From the NCBI GenBank assembly GCA_019455325.1, contig JACFMQ010000001.1, positions 321,071 to 385,070 on the forward strand: DNA of 64,000 bases. Direction: 5' to 3'. Under the pieces are notes generated by a model. It was not told the origin of the DNA and did not search any database. It was given only the letters and a program-made list of their open reading frames with translations. Positions 20,501 to 27,278 of this stretch are shown piece by piece. Each line of letters starts with the position of its first letter. Position 1 is the stretch's first letter. The translations under genes were made by a program, and so were the position numbers. The DNA comes from Rhodocyclaceae bacterium. GTDB taxonomy: Bacteria > Pseudomonadota > Gammaproteobacteria > Burkholderiales > Rhodocyclaceae.

Positions 20501-23500
20501 GAGGGGAAGGCAACGACGATCTGCATGGAGATGGCGGTAACAACACCCTGATCGGAGGCTTGGGCAACGACAGATTGTGGGGAGGAGATGAGGCTGATGT
20601 ACTCGACGGTGGTTCCGGCGACGACTGGCTTTGGGGTAATGGCGGCGATGACGCTTTACACGGCGGAGCGGGAAATGATTACTTGTGGGCCGACGCCGGC
20701 GACGATCTGTTGGATGGAGGGGAAGGCGACGACAATCTGTACGGGGGTAGCGGCAATGACGCTCTGTACGGCGGAGCGGGAAATGATTACTTGTGGGGCG
20801 ATGCCGGCGACAATCTGTTGGATGGAGGAGAAGGCGACGACGTCATCTCTTCTGGTGAAGGAGGAAATACCCTGCTGTTCGGCGCAGGCGACGGCAACGA
20901 TACGGCCTACGGATCGTTTTTCGTGCAGTTCAAGCCCGGTATATCTCCAGATGACGTGACGCTCAAGTGGAAGGATGGAGTTCATTACGTCAGCATCGGC
21001 CAGGATGGCATAGCGCTTTACGGTTATTTGTCGGGGGAGATCGCCGACGACGAGGAACTGTTCCGATTCGACGATGGAACACACTGGGATTATGCCGAAG
21101 TAAAAGCAAGGATTCTCATCGGGTCGGCAACGGATAGCGACGACCTGATACTCGGCTACGACTCGAACGATTTGATAATCGGCAAGGAGGGCAACGACAC
21201 ACTGGTGGGCTACGGTGGCGACGATACGCTGGCCGGGGATGATGGCGACGACACGTTGGTTGGCGGTGATGGCAACGATACGCTGGATGGTGGCGGCGGC
21301 GGCGACACACTGTTCGGCGACGGCGGCGACGATACGCTGGCCGGGGGGGATGGCGACGACACGTTGGTTGGCGGTGATGGCAACGACACGCTGGCTGGTG
21401 GCGGTGGCAACGACACGCTGGTCGGCGATGGTGGTGACGACACGCTCGATGGCGGCGCCGGTTCCGACCTCTATTACTTCAGGCGCGGCCACGGCCACGA
21501 CACGATCGCCGAAACGGTTGCCGGAGACGATGTCAATACCGTCAGGATGAGTTTTGGCGAGAGAACGATCGACGATCCCGCGGCGCTGCTCCGCTTCGAG
21601 CGCACCGGCGACGATCTCGTGATGACCGTCGATGGTTGGGAAGGAGATTCGCTGACGATCGCCAACTGGTTCTCGGCCACCGCACCGGCGCGGATTCAGG
21701 AAATCGCCATAGAGACCTGGAACGATGCCACGGGCTACGATACGGTGGTGCTCGATACGGCCGCCATCCAGGCGCTGATCGAGGATGACGGCACGCCCAC
21801 GGTAACGGTCCAGGACCGCACCTTGCTGCTCGGAACGGCGGTGGCGGCCGCCAATTTGATCCAGGCCACCGGGAACGTACAGCATTACCAGTTCTGGGAT
21901 GACGTCGATGGCGGCGGGCGTTTCGTGCTCGACGGCATCGACCAGCCGGCCGGAGCAAACATCTCCGTGGCGGCGGATCAGTTGGCGGACCTCCGATATG
22001 TCGCCGGTAACGCCACCGCGACTGAGCGCCTCTGGGCGCGGGTTTCCGACGGCACGACGTGGAGCGACTGGATGCCGTGGCAGATGACCAGCGCGCCGCA
22101 CCTGACCAACGAGGCACCCGTCGTCATGGCAAACGATGGGGCGACCGGCCTCGGTACGACCGTCGCGGCAGCCACGCTGTTCTCGGTATCCGACGCAGAC
22201 GGCGATGTGCCGACCCGCTATGAATTCTGGGACGACGGCCAGGGCGGCGGACGTTTCGTTCTCAATGGCGTAGATCAGGTGGCGGGCACTACGATTGCAG
22301 TGGATGCCGGGCAACTGGCCAGCCTCCACTACGTGGGCGCCGATGCCATGAGCCGCGAGCGCATCTGGGCAAGGGCCTGGGACGGCCAAACCTGGAGCGA
22401 GTGGAAATCGTGGAACATGCTGAGCGGCGATCACGCCACGAATGCCGCTCCCGTGGCACAGACGGCCGACGTCACCCTGCTGCTGGGCGAATCGGCCGCC
22501 GCGGCAGATCTCTTCACGGCGACCGACCCGGACGGCGACCCGATCGCCAAATACGAATTCTGGGACGATACCGACGGCGGCGGCCGGTTCGTCCTGGATG
22601 GCATTGGACAAGCAGCGGGGGCGGCCATTACTATCGCGGCCGACGATCTGGCCGATCTGACGTATGCCGCAGGCAACGAGACGGGCTCGGAGCGCGTCTG
22701 GGTACGTGCCAGCGACGGCGTGGACTGGGGCGAGTGGACGCCCTGGAACATCACCAGCGCAGCGCATCTGACAAATGCGGCGCCAACGGTCTCGGCGACG
22801 GCCGGTGTCGTCGGGTCGGGCCAGGCGGTAGCGGCCGCGACGCTCTTCACGGTTGAGGATGCGGATGGCGACGCACCGACCAAATACGAGTTCTGGGACG
22901 ATGTGGACGGCGGCGGATATTTCGCCAAAAACGGTGTCGCTCAGGCAGCCGGAACAAATATCGCCGTTTCGGCCGCCGAGCTTGCCGGCTTGGCCTATGT
23001 CGGAGGCGATGCCGCGTCGACGGAACAGGTCTGGGTGCGCACGAGCGATGGGCTGGCCTGGAGCGCTTGGACGGCATGGAACATGACCAGCGTGACCGGC
23101 ATGCAGCGCGGCGGCCCAGGCGACGACAGCCTGATCGCCGACGGTGGGGTGCTGCTTGGCAACGGCGGCGACGATGCCCTCTCCGGACCAAGCGGGAACA
23201 ACCTGCTGTTCGGCGGCACGGGCGAGGACACCTTGTCCGGCGGCACGGGCGACGGCTTCCTCGCCGGCGGAACGGGGAACGATACCTTATCGACGGGCAC
23301 GGGAGACGACGTCATCGCCTTCAACGCCGGCGACGGCAACGATACGGTCTACCTGAACGGCGGCGCCGACACGATCAGCCTGGGCAGAGGTATCCGCTAC
23401 GCCGATCTGGCGTTACGCCAGGAAGGCGACGATCTGGTGCTCGATACCGGCAACGGCGAATCACTCACGTTCAAGGATTGGTATACGGACGTCAGCCGCC

Positions 23501-23877
23501 AGTCGGCGCTCAACCTTCAGTTGATCGCTGAAACGCTGGCCGACTTCGATGCCGATGGCGATGATCCCCTGCGCGACGACAAGGTGGAGGGCTTCGATTT
23601 CCGTTTGCTGGTCGACCGCTTCGACCAGGCGCGGGCAGCCAACGCGGCAATCACGCAGTGGCATCTCATGAGCGATCTGCTCGATGCCCATCTGCTCGGC
23701 GCAGACGACGCAGCCATCGGTGGCGACCTGGCGTATCAATACGGCCGTTATGGCAATTTCGCCAACGTCGGCCTGACAGGAGCGCAGAACGTCCTGAACG
23801 GCAGCCAATTCGCCGTCGGCCCGCAAACCTTCCAGTCCCTGCAAGGCTTGCAGGAAGGCGTGGCGCGGCTGGGGTAG
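11539..23877 (+). CDS. Giant RTX protein (4112 aa) with unknown N-terminal head, FrpC-like module and HCBP-related repeats
   Basis: The ATG at 11539 is chosen because GGGGAG lies 7 bp upstream; an in-frame GTG at 11533 is too close to that site. Residues 1-290 are an unrecognised head containing a hydrophobic stretch ('AGVASALLTGTVGLAAI'). Residues about 300-350 are RTX repeats and a linker shared with the lipase gene. Residues 438-600 resemble the FrpC-type calcium-binding module ('PLILDLDSNG...LFGDHT'). Residues about 840-3300 are about 14 modules of RTX nonapeptides plus an HCBP-related domain. Residues about 3300-3360 are a further RTX block, about 3417-3852 are four 111-residue Ig/cadherin-like repeats, and about 3855-3960 are final RTX repeats. 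The C-terminus ('LLGADDAAIGGDLAYQYG') is typical of giant betaproteobacterial T1SS proteins and probably carries the secretion signal. It is likely a calcium-folded surface adhesin or toxin carrier. Confidence 0.92.
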   Translation: MAYDWTQIGVKEITNLYLYGTIDTPADLISDDRIRPDGDGAKIEVNMASFMESGPGRFALGSQSALVEAFFSFSDDSWVEAGKEYTKNEMFQALTSRGVPVDGNYGIDIKQSLLNDSSGGYWERSYIWNSGSFKLSDSARFVVDADGKRHIKNYAIVPRPDVQENFDFTGDGLLAGIVNPELKARIDPWGIGRTVNIDFIDNISQFRDYSYNDYQSDSLAHAGHLTAGVASALLTGTVGLAAIESQLWNGGVTKALYQGKAIIYGTNGDDSLSVSLLNELPLISSLKTAGQVNGVALIAAAGNDVLAGGSLPDYLQGGAGNDTLDGRDNAGGDFLDGGDGFDTYYADEGDTIRDSDGRGAVHLNGKKLSLATRKKGETAYRDDAGNIYIKDGSRLLVGDPLIIENFADGDLGIELEEEQDDDGPLKDAFNKAERTVSPLILDLDSNGISTRGIGQGAFFDHDGNGFAERTGWVTPGDGLLVRDLNGDGKITSGAELFGDHTILKNGQRAADGFAALAALDDNADGKVDAQDTAWAELQVWRDADSDGRVDVGELASLLDVGVTSLATAHSAGSGTDNHGNQHLLQGSFTKADGSIGQMEDIWFRINLSSTRQENPLDVSAAIRKMPNLDGMGNVASLWQVMAAQEVVSNHRLKDLVEQFANESDSIARQALITQIIYVWTGVEDKDPASRGGYVDARVVFALEALLGESYGQKEGANAGTHNPGPNAAQVLMAGYMEHVFLRVYAELMRQTHLQEDYYAIRYIWDEANQSLKGDLSEVLARFDEEFDLDKDEAKRGLAVFITNLTHTHDLDLFDTQAFQERLAEYGDDVVSTASLAWRGIVATQGNDRLIGDNSGEIIAGWDGDDIIYGRGGNDVIQGETGDDLLFGEMGDDILNGGAGNDHLDGGKGDDKYLFGRGDGHDTIWSQDETAGKRDVLKLGEGIVQDDLTLTRNVDDLILAVRNSNDRVTVAGYFANDGRGPTSLEAIEFADGSSWDFEAIRAMLPSIGTEGDDRIRGYNTAEVIDGLNGNDVIEGMGGNDVIEGGIGNDAIYGGDGDDTLSGGRGNDTLSGDTGNDIYLFDLGDGQDTISSYDSNQAKQDVVLFKEGISPESISVRRQSNHLILKIDGTQDQLTIQNYFYNEGGFNPYGVEAIRFADGTSWDFATVKTKSLAATENSDYLVGTPGNDVIEALGGNDTLDGREGNDTLDGGTGNDTLDGGSGDDTYLFGIGDGQDTISSYDSNQAKQDVVLFKEGISPESISVRRQSNHLILKIDGTQDQLTIQNYFYNEGGFNPYGVEAIRFADGTSWDFATVKTKSLAATENSDYLVGTPGNDVIEALGGNDTLDGREGNDTLDGGTGNDTLDGGSGDDTYLFGIGDGQDTISSYDSNQAKQDVVLLKEGISPESISVWRQSNHLILKIDGTQDQLTIQNYFYNEGGFNPYGVEAIRFADGTSWDFATVKTKSLAATENSDYLVGTPGNDVIEALGGNDTLDGREGNDTLDGGTGNDTLYGSAGDDVLDGGAGNDTLNGGAGNDTYLFDVGDGQDMISSHDSNQAKQDVVLFKEGVSPENISLRRQSNHLILKIDGTQDQLTIQNYFYNEGGFNPYGVEAIRFADGTSWNFAAVKAKSLAGTEGNDYLVGTAGGDTIEGLGGDDTLYGRGGNDTLDGGDGNDTLYGEGSDDMLDGGTGNDTLYGEAGDDTLNGGVGNDRLNGGSGNDTYLFGIGDGQDTLWSHDPDQAKQDVVLFKEGVLPEDVSVRRQSDSLVLRINGTQDQLTIQNYFSNEGGFNPYGVEAIRFADGTSWNFAAVKAKSIEATESDDVLYGGSGDDTLMGLGGNDQLYGQGGNDALDGGAGNDRLDGGSGNDTYLFGIGDGQDTISSNDLNQAKQDAVLFKEGISSESISVRRQSNHLILKVNGTQDQLKIENYFSNEGSFNPYGVEVIQFADGTSWNFATVKTKSLAATENDDDLAGTAGDDVIEGLGGNDTLHGREGNDTLSGGAGNDTLDGGPGNDTYLFGIGDGQDTISSHDPNQVKQDVVLFKEGVSPEDVSVRRQSDSLVLRINGTQDQLTIQYYFSNEGGFNPYGVEVIRFADGTSWDFLAVKAKSIEATESDDVLYGGNGDDVLTGLGGNDWIYGRERNDTLDGGPGNDTLDGGPGNDTYLFGIGDGQDTISSYDSNQTKQDIVLFKEGVSPENVTIRRQTNDLVLKIDGTQDQLTIRYYFSNEGSFNPYGVEVIRFADGTSWDFAAVQAKSIEVTEGDDTLYGGSGDDILTGLGGNDQLHGQGGNDTLIGGTGNDTLDGGSGNDTYLFGIGDGQDTISSYDSNQTKQDIVLFKEGVSPENVTIRRQTNDLVLKIDGTQDQLTIRYYFSNEGSFNPYGVEVIRFADGTSWDFAAVQAKSIEATEGDDTLYGGNGDDVLTGLGGNDQLYGQGGNDTLDGGTGNDSLYGADGDDTLDGGAGNDSLYGGIGDDTLDGGAGNDWLNGGSGNDTYLFGIGDGQDMISSYDSNQTKQDIVLFKEGVSPENVTIRRQWGSLILKINGTQDQLTVENYFSNEGGFNPYGVEVIRFADGTSWDFAAVQAKSIEATEGDDTLYGGNGDDVLTGLGGNDQLYGQGGNDTLDGGTGNDSLYGADGDDTLDGGAGNDSLYGEIGDDTLDGGTGNDWLNGGSGNDTYLFGAGDGQDTISSYDSNQAKQDAVLFKEGISPKDIIVRRQSNDLILKIDGAQDQLKIESYFSNEGDFNPYGVEAIRFADGTSWDFATIKAKSIEGTGSNDALYGGNEDDVLAGLGGNDQLYGREGNDTLDGGAGNDTLDGGTGDDTYLFGLGDGQDVISDHTAGTADQDTLQFKSGVSQDDVSVIRSGTSLILKLSETGDQVTILRYFTEDGSLNPDGVTRIRFDDGSTLSYETIQAKSRLGSDGNDIIYGYKVGEVLNGGNGSDVIFGYGGDDTIFGGAGDDTYLTGGDGNDTLYGEAGNDCLWGDAGDDLLDGGEGNDDLHGDGGNNTLIGGLGNDRLWGGDEADVLDGGSGDDWLWGNGGDDALHGGAGNDYLWADAGDDLLDGGEGDDNLYGGSGNDALYGGAGNDYLWGDAGDNLLDGGEGDDVISSGEGGNTLLFGAGDGNDTAYGSFFVQFKPGISPDDVTLKWKDGVHYVSIGQDGIALYGYLSGEIADDEELFRFDDGTHWDYAEVKARILIGSATDSDDLILGYDSNDLIIGKEGNDTLVGYGGDDTLAGDDGDDTLVGGDGNDTLDGGGGGDTLFGDGGDDTLAGGDGDDTLVGGDGNDTLAGGGGNDTLVGDGGDDTLDGGAGSDLYYFRRGHGHDTIAETVAGDDVNTVRMSFGERTIDDPAALLRFERTGDDLVMTVDGWEGDSLTIANWFSATAPARIQEIAIETWNDATGYDTVVLDTAAIQALIEDDGTPTVTVQDRTLLLGTAVAAANLIQATGNVQHYQFWDDVDGGGRFVLDGIDQPAGANISVAADQLADLRYVAGNATATERLWARVSDGTTWSDWMPWQMTSAPHLTNEAPVVMANDGATGLGTTVAAATLFSVSDADGDVPTRYEFWDDGQGGGRFVLNGVDQVAGTTIAVDAGQLASLHYVGADAMSRERIWARAWDGQTWSEWKSWNMLSGDHATNAAPVAQTADVTLLLGESAAAADLFTATDPDGDPIAKYEFWDDTDGGGRFVLDGIGQAAGAAITIAADDLADLTYAAGNETGSERVWVRASDGVDWGEWTPWNITSAAHLTNAAPTVSATAGVVGSGQAVAAATLFTVEDADGDAPTKYEFWDDVDGGGYFAKNGVAQAAGTNIAVSAAELAGLAYVGGDAASTEQVWVRTSDGLAWSAWTAWNMTSVTGMQRGGPGDDSLIADGGVLLGNGGDDALSGPSGNNLLFGGTGEDTLSGGTGDGFLAGGTGNDTLSTGTGDDVIAFNAGDGNDTVYLNGGADTISLGRGIRYADLALRQEGDDLVLDTGNGESLTFKDWYTDVSRQSALNLQLIAETLADFDADGDDPLRDDKVEGFDFRLLVDRFDQARAANAAITQWHLMSDLLDAHLLGADDAAIGGDLAYQYGRYGNFANVGLTGAQNVLNGSQFAVGPQTFQSLQGLQEGVARLG
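14260..20290 (+). repeat. Tandem RTX + HCBP-related coding modules with 441 + n x 54 bp spacing
   Basis: The motif GDGQD (or GDGHD) that opens each module starts, at DNA level, at 14296, 14791, 15232, 15673, 16168, 16717, 17158, 17599, 18040, 18481, 19030, 19579 and 20020. The intervals are 495, 441, 441, 495, 549, 441, 441, 441, 441, 549, 549 and 441 bp. All equal 441 plus 0, 54 or 108 bp, i.e. 147 residues plus 0, 1 or 2 blocks of 18 residues. Eighteen residues are two nonapeptides, one full turn of an RTX beta-roll. Confidence 0.9.
14791..15672 (+). repeat. Near-identical direct tandem repeat, 2 x 441 bp
   Basis: Reading 14791-15231 against 15232-15672 by eye, I find only two synonymous differences (gacgtagtg versus gatgtggtg). 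The next copy, starting at 15673, shows more changes, including Phe to Leu and Arg to Trp. This is a recent duplication inside the giant RTX gene. Confidence 0.9.
21790..23095 (+). repeat. Four tandem Ig/cadherin-like coding repeats, 333-bp period
   Basis: The marker codons for 'FWDD' begin at 21892, 22225, 22558 and 22891, exactly 333 bp (111 residues) apart. Each unit ends with a 'W.RASDG..W..W..W...S' stretch. The nucleotide sequences have diverged clearly, so the exact length reflects domain constraint rather than recent duplication. They separate the RTX array from the C-terminal secretion region. Confidence 0.85.
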
Positions 23878-23881
23878 CGAA

Positions 23882-25264
23882 TTGACGACACAGCGCGAAC
23901 GACTCTTCGGGCTGACTGCCCCGCCCGAGGATTTCAGCCCGCCGCTCCTGAAGCTCCAGGCGGCGGCGCCGTCGCCATTGCCCCGGCTGGTGCTGCGCAT
24001 CGTACTCGGGCTGCTGGCAGTGCTGCTGCTCTGGGCGGTCTTTGGCCGGCTCGACATCATCGCCGTGGCCCAGGGCAAGCTGGTGCCGTTGAGCTACCTG
24101 AAGGTGATCCAGCCGGCCGAGTCGGGCATCGTCGCCGAATTGCTGGTACGCGAAGGCGACGTGGTCGCGGCGGGCCAGGTACTGGTGCGCATGGATCGGC
24201 ACGTGTCGGAAGCCGACAGCCGACAGATCGAGAACGATCTGGCGGTGAAGCGGCTGACGCTGCGGCGCATCGACGCCGAACTCACGGACAAGCCGATGCA
24301 GCGGCAGGCGGATGACCCGCCCGCGCTCCATGCCCAGGTGGATGCGCAGGCGCGGGCGCGACGGCAGGCGTACCGGGACGCACTCGGCGCCGAGCGCGCC
24401 CTGCAGGAGAAGGCGGAGCAGGACCATCGCGCCGCGCTCCAGCAGGAAAGGAAGCTCACCGATACGCTGCCCATCGTGCGCGACCAGGAAGCGGGCTGGA
24501 ACCGGCTCAGGGCGGAAGGCTTCGCCGGAAAGCTCATGGCGCTGGACAAGACGCGGACGCGCATCGAGGTCGAGCAGGAACTGGCCGCGCAGAAGCATAC
24601 GGTGGAAAGCCTCAAGGCGGCGATCGAGCAATCGCGGCAACGCGTGGCGCAGATCACGTCGAACTACCGGCAGCAGCTCGCCTCGGAACGCGTGGAGGTC
24701 GAGGCGGAACTGCACAAGCTGATCCAGGAATACGAGAAGCAGAGCCACCGCCACGGCCTTCTGGAACTGAAGGCACCGCAGGACGGAATCATCAAGGACT
24801 TGGCGACCCATACGCGCGGCACGGTGGTGCAGCCGGGCACGATCCTGATGACGCTGGTGCCGCACGACGAACCGATGCAGGCGGAAGTCTGGATCGGAAA
24901 TCAGGATGCGGGGTTCGTCCATGAGGGACAAGCGGCGAAACTGAAGCTGGCGACCTACCCGTTCCAGAAATACGGGATGGTCGAGGGTACGGTAGCGCAC
25001 GTCAGCCCCGACGCGACGGAAGGCGGCGATCCGGCCGCCCGGCGCACGACCCAGGGAGATGCCGGCGAGCCCCCTACCCTGCCGGCCGGTTACCGCACCT
25101 TGGTGGCGCTCAAGACCCCCTGGCTGGAAAACGACGGCAGCCGCCATCGTCTGTCGCCGGGCATGCAAGTCACGGCGGAGATTCATCTGGGCACGCGTAC
25201 CGTTCTGGAATACCTGCTTTCGCCAGTGCGCAGGGTGGCGCATGAAGCGGGGCGGGAACGCTGA
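23882..25264 (+). CDS. Type I secretion membrane-fusion protein (HlyD family)
   Basis: The protein has 460 residues and begins at TTG four bases after the stop of the giant RTX gene, with GGGG seven bases upstream. A transmembrane segment lies at about 36-58. Next come a lipoyl half ('VIQPAESGIVAELLVREGDVV', about 77-97), a long coiled coil (about 115-290) and the second lipoyl half ('LELKAPQDGIIKDLATHTRGTV'-type, about 295-316). The C-terminal beta-barrel ends in 'GMQVTAEIHLGTRTVLEYLLSPVRR', the normal ending of T1SS adaptors (quoted part is read in two pieces in the protein). It links the ABC exporter at 6500-8629 with an outer-membrane channel, which must be encoded elsewhere. The rare TTG start and tight spacing suggest translation coupled to the giant gene. 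Confidence 0.92.
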   Translation: MTTQRERLFGLTAPPEDFSPPLLKLQAAAPSPLPRLVLRIVLGLLAVLLLWAVFGRLDIIAVAQGKLVPLSYLKVIQPAESGIVAELLVREGDVVAAGQVLVRMDRHVSEADSRQIENDLAVKRLTLRRIDAELTDKPMQRQADDPPALHAQVDAQARARRQAYRDALGAERALQEKAEQDHRAALQQERKLTDTLPIVRDQEAGWNRLRAEGFAGKLMALDKTRTRIEVEQELAAQKHTVESLKAAIEQSRQRVAQITSNYRQQLASERVEVEAELHKLIQEYEKQSHRHGLLELKAPQDGIIKDLATHTRGTVVQPGTILMTLVPHDEPMQAEVWIGNQDAGFVHEGQAAKLKLATYPFQKYGMVEGTVAHVSPDATEGGDPAARRTTQGDAGEPPTLPAGYRTLVALKTPWLENDGSRHRLSPGMQVTAEIHLGTRTVLEYLLSPVRRVAHEAGRER

Positions 25265-25418
25265 AGCCAGAAGGTGTCGAACCTTGAGCTGACCGGCTGG
25301 TTTTTCTGCCAACCTTCCCCGGATGATTCGCCGATCCACGTCCACGCCTTAAACTATCCTCCCCTGACAAAATCCCCGCCCGATGCGCGGACCGACAATT
25401 CCAACGAAAGGCAAAACA

Positions 25419-25766
25419 ATGAGGTGCTACGGCATCAAGAACTGCGACACGATGAAGAAGGCCATGGCCTTCCTCGACGCGCACGGCATCGACTACGAAT
25501 TCATCGACTACAAGAAGGCCGGCGTCGCCGCCGAGTGCCTGCCGGACTGGAACGTCCGCGCCGGCTGGAAGACGCTGCTGAACACGCGCGGCCTGATGTG
25601 GAAGAAGCTCTCCGAGGCGCAGCGCGCCGACGTGGACGAGGCCAAGGCGCTGGCGCTGATGGCCGAATACCCGAGCCTGATCAAGCGGCCGGTGCTCGAC
25701 ACCGGCGACGCGCTGATCGTCGGCTTCGACCCGGAAACCTACGCCCGGCTGGCAAGGAAATCATGA
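25419..25766 (+). CDS. Spx/ArsC-family thioredoxin-fold reductase (YffB-like)
   Basis: The protein has 115 residues. The start is ATG 25419 with GAAAGG just upstream; an upstream in-frame ATG at 25383 would add 12 residues without a better site. The N-terminus 'CYGIKNCDTMKKA' has the ArsC/Spx redox cysteine, and 'IKRPVLDTGDALIVGF' is the conserved C-terminal motif. The length fits the YffB/arsenate-reductase-like family, which uses glutathione or works as a small redox protein; arsenate activity should not be assumed. The stop overlaps the start of the Hsp33 gene (ATGA). Confidence 0.88.
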   Translation: MRCYGIKNCDTMKKAMAFLDAHGIDYEFIDYKKAGVAAECLPDWNVRAGWKTLLNTRGLMWKKLSEAQRADVDEAKALALMAEYPSLIKRPVLDTGDALIVGFDPETYARLARKS

Positions 25767-26638
25767 GCGACAGCTTCGTCCGGCGCTTCCTCTTCGAAGA
25801 CCTCGACATCCGCGGCGCCGTCGTCCGTCTGGGCGGGGCCTGGCGGCAGATGCAGGCCGGCCGCGCCTATCCCGCCGCCGTCGCCCGCCTGCTCGGCGAG
25901 ATGTGCGCGACGACGGCGATCGTCGCCGGCAACCTGAAGCAGCCGGGGCGGCTGTCGTTCCAGCTCTCCGGGCACGGCCCGCTGAAGGCGCTGATCCTCG
26001 ACTGCACGCAGGATCTGAAGCTGCGCGGCATGGCCCGCTTCGACCCGGCCGCCGCCGGCCTCGCCGACGCGCCGCTACCGCAACTGGTCGGCGACGGCCG
26101 CCTGCTGCTGACGCTCGACACGCCGGATGCGCGGCTGCCGTACCAGAGCTTCGTGCCGCTCGAAGGCGGCAGCATCGCCGAAATCTTCGAGCACTACCTG
26201 GCGCAGTCGGAGCAGCAGCCGGCGAAGCTCTTCCTCGCCGCCGACGGGAACGCCGCCGCCGGCCTCTTCCTGCAGAAGCTGCCGGAGGCGGACGCGCGCG
26301 ACGCGGACGGCTGGACGCGCATCGTCCACCTGGCGTCGACGGTGAAGCCGGCCGAACTGCTCGGCCTCGCACCGGCCGAACTGCTCGGCCGCCTGTTCGC
26401 CGAGGAGGACAAGCGCCTGTTCGAGCCGCGCGAAGTCGCCTACCATTGCCCGGAGGACTGGGACAAGGTGCGCGGCATGGTGCGGCAGCTCGGCCGCGCC
26501 GAGGTCGAGGCGATCCTCGCCGAGCACGGCGAACTCGTCGTCCGCGACGACATCTGCAACCGCGATTACCACTTCAGCCCCGCCGACATCGCCGAACTGT
26601 TCGATGGCGCGGCGCCCGAGAAACCGACGCTGCACTGA
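25763..26638 (+). CDS. hslO: Hsp33-family redox chaperone with two of four switch cysteines
   Basis: The protein has 291 residues and is translationally coupled to the Spx-like gene. The Hsp33 core is clear ('LIKA/LSGHGPLKALILDCT'-like segment, 'YQSFVPLEGGSIAEIFEHYLAQSEQ' split across the linker). In E. coli Hsp33 the C-terminal zinc switch is CxC...CxxC. Here the equivalent sites read Tyr227-His-Cys229 and Asp262-Asp-Ile-Cys265, so only Cys229 and Cys265 remain. Four-cysteine zinc binding is therefore impossible, although a single disulphide could still form. Chaperone fold is secure; classic zinc-dependent activation is doubtful. Confidence 0.9.
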   Translation: MSDSFVRRFLFEDLDIRGAVVRLGGAWRQMQAGRAYPAAVARLLGEMCATTAIVAGNLKQPGRLSFQLSGHGPLKALILDCTQDLKLRGMARFDPAAAGLADAPLPQLVGDGRLLLTLDTPDARLPYQSFVPLEGGSIAEIFEHYLAQSEQQPAKLFLAADGNAAAGLFLQKLPEADARDADGWTRIVHLASTVKPAELLGLAPAELLGRLFAEEDKRLFEPREVAYHCPEDWDKVRGMVRQLGRAEVEAILAEHGELVVRDDICNRDYHFSPADIAELFDGAAPEKPTLH

Positions 26639-26682
26639 ACCGCCCCGCCCCATCAGACAACAGCCCCAACCGGAGAACGCAC

Positions 26683-27081
26683 ATGCAACTGATGACCATC
26701 CTCGCCATGATCACCGCCGCCGCCGGCGTCGTCTTCGCCTTGCAGAACCAGGAGAGCGTCGCCGTCTCGCTGATCGCGTGGCGCTTCGAGGCTTCGCTGG
26801 CGATCATCCTGCTGCTCGCGCTGGCCGTCGGCGGCTTCGTCGTCGGGCTGGTGTCCACGCCGTCGACCGTGCGTCGGCAACTGGAAATCCGGCGTCAGCA
26901 GAAGCGGATCGAAGAACTCGAACTGCGCATCGAAACGCTGCGCAGCGAAAACACGGAGCTGCGCGCGGAACAGCGCCGCAGCCAGCCCGAGGCCGGCGCA
27001 GCGGCCGCCGCGTCGCCGTACAAGGAAATGCCCGACCTGATCGCCGCCCGGCCCGGCGATGGAGACGGCAAGGCGGGTTAG
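26683..27081 (+). CDS. LapA-domain inner-membrane protein
   Basis: The protein has 132 residues with CGGAGA upstream of the ATG. Two hydrophobic helices (about 1-20 and 38-60) are separated by the typical 'FALQNQESVAVSLIAWRFE' motif. A cytoplasmic coiled coil (about 65-100) and a Pro/Ala-rich tail follow. This is the LapA (DUF1049) family, which in E. coli works with LapB in controlling LPS synthesis. No lapB is adjacent, and the gene follows hslO as the last member of a short plus-strand group. Confidence 0.8.
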   Translation: MQLMTILAMITAAAGVVFALQNQESVAVSLIAWRFEASLAIILLLALAVGGFVVGLVSTPSTVRRQLEIRRQQKRIEELELRIETLRSENTELRAEQRRSQPEAGAAAAASPYKEMPDLIAARPGDGDGKAG

Positions 27082-27219
27082 CTACCGTTCGGGCGTCGGC
27101 GCCCTGCGCCCATCTGTTCCGCGAGGACGCTCCGCACCCCACCGGGGCTGGCCGGCATGCGCCGTGCCCATGCCAGCGCCAGCCAGGCGGGCGGCTGCCG
27201 TTCTTCAGCACGGTAAAAA

Positions 27220-27249
27220 TTGACTTTGTCATTAACGGTAAATGACAAT
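27220..27249 (+). promoter_or_regulatory. Promoter with overlapping perfect palindrome upstream of the Rpn-type nuclease
   Basis: TTGACT (27220-27225) and GACAAT (27244-27249) are spaced by 18 bp and form a plausible sigma70 promoter. The arms TTGTCATT (27226-27233) and AATGACAA (27241-27248) are perfect 8-bp complements separated by 7 bp. They fill the spacer and -10 region, an ideal repressor operator. The start codon of the nuclease gene is 30 bp downstream. Confidence 0.6.
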
Positions 27250-27278
27250 AGCGTTTCCGACTCCCCGAAACGCCCGCC

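Noticed and set aside
14260-21470. Possible CRISPR-like array of regular repeats
   Set aside because: The repeats are in frame, encode GGxGxDxUx nonapeptides and lack unique spacers of constant size.
20656-22767. 703-codon open frame on the minus strand
   Set aside because: It is the antisense shadow of the repetitive RTX coding sequence. Its protein is a monotonous repeat without domains, and the sense frame has clear RTX homology.
25265-25418. Terminator after the HlyD gene
   Set aside because: A T-tract follows a GC-rich stretch near 25300, but the arms pair for only three or four bases.
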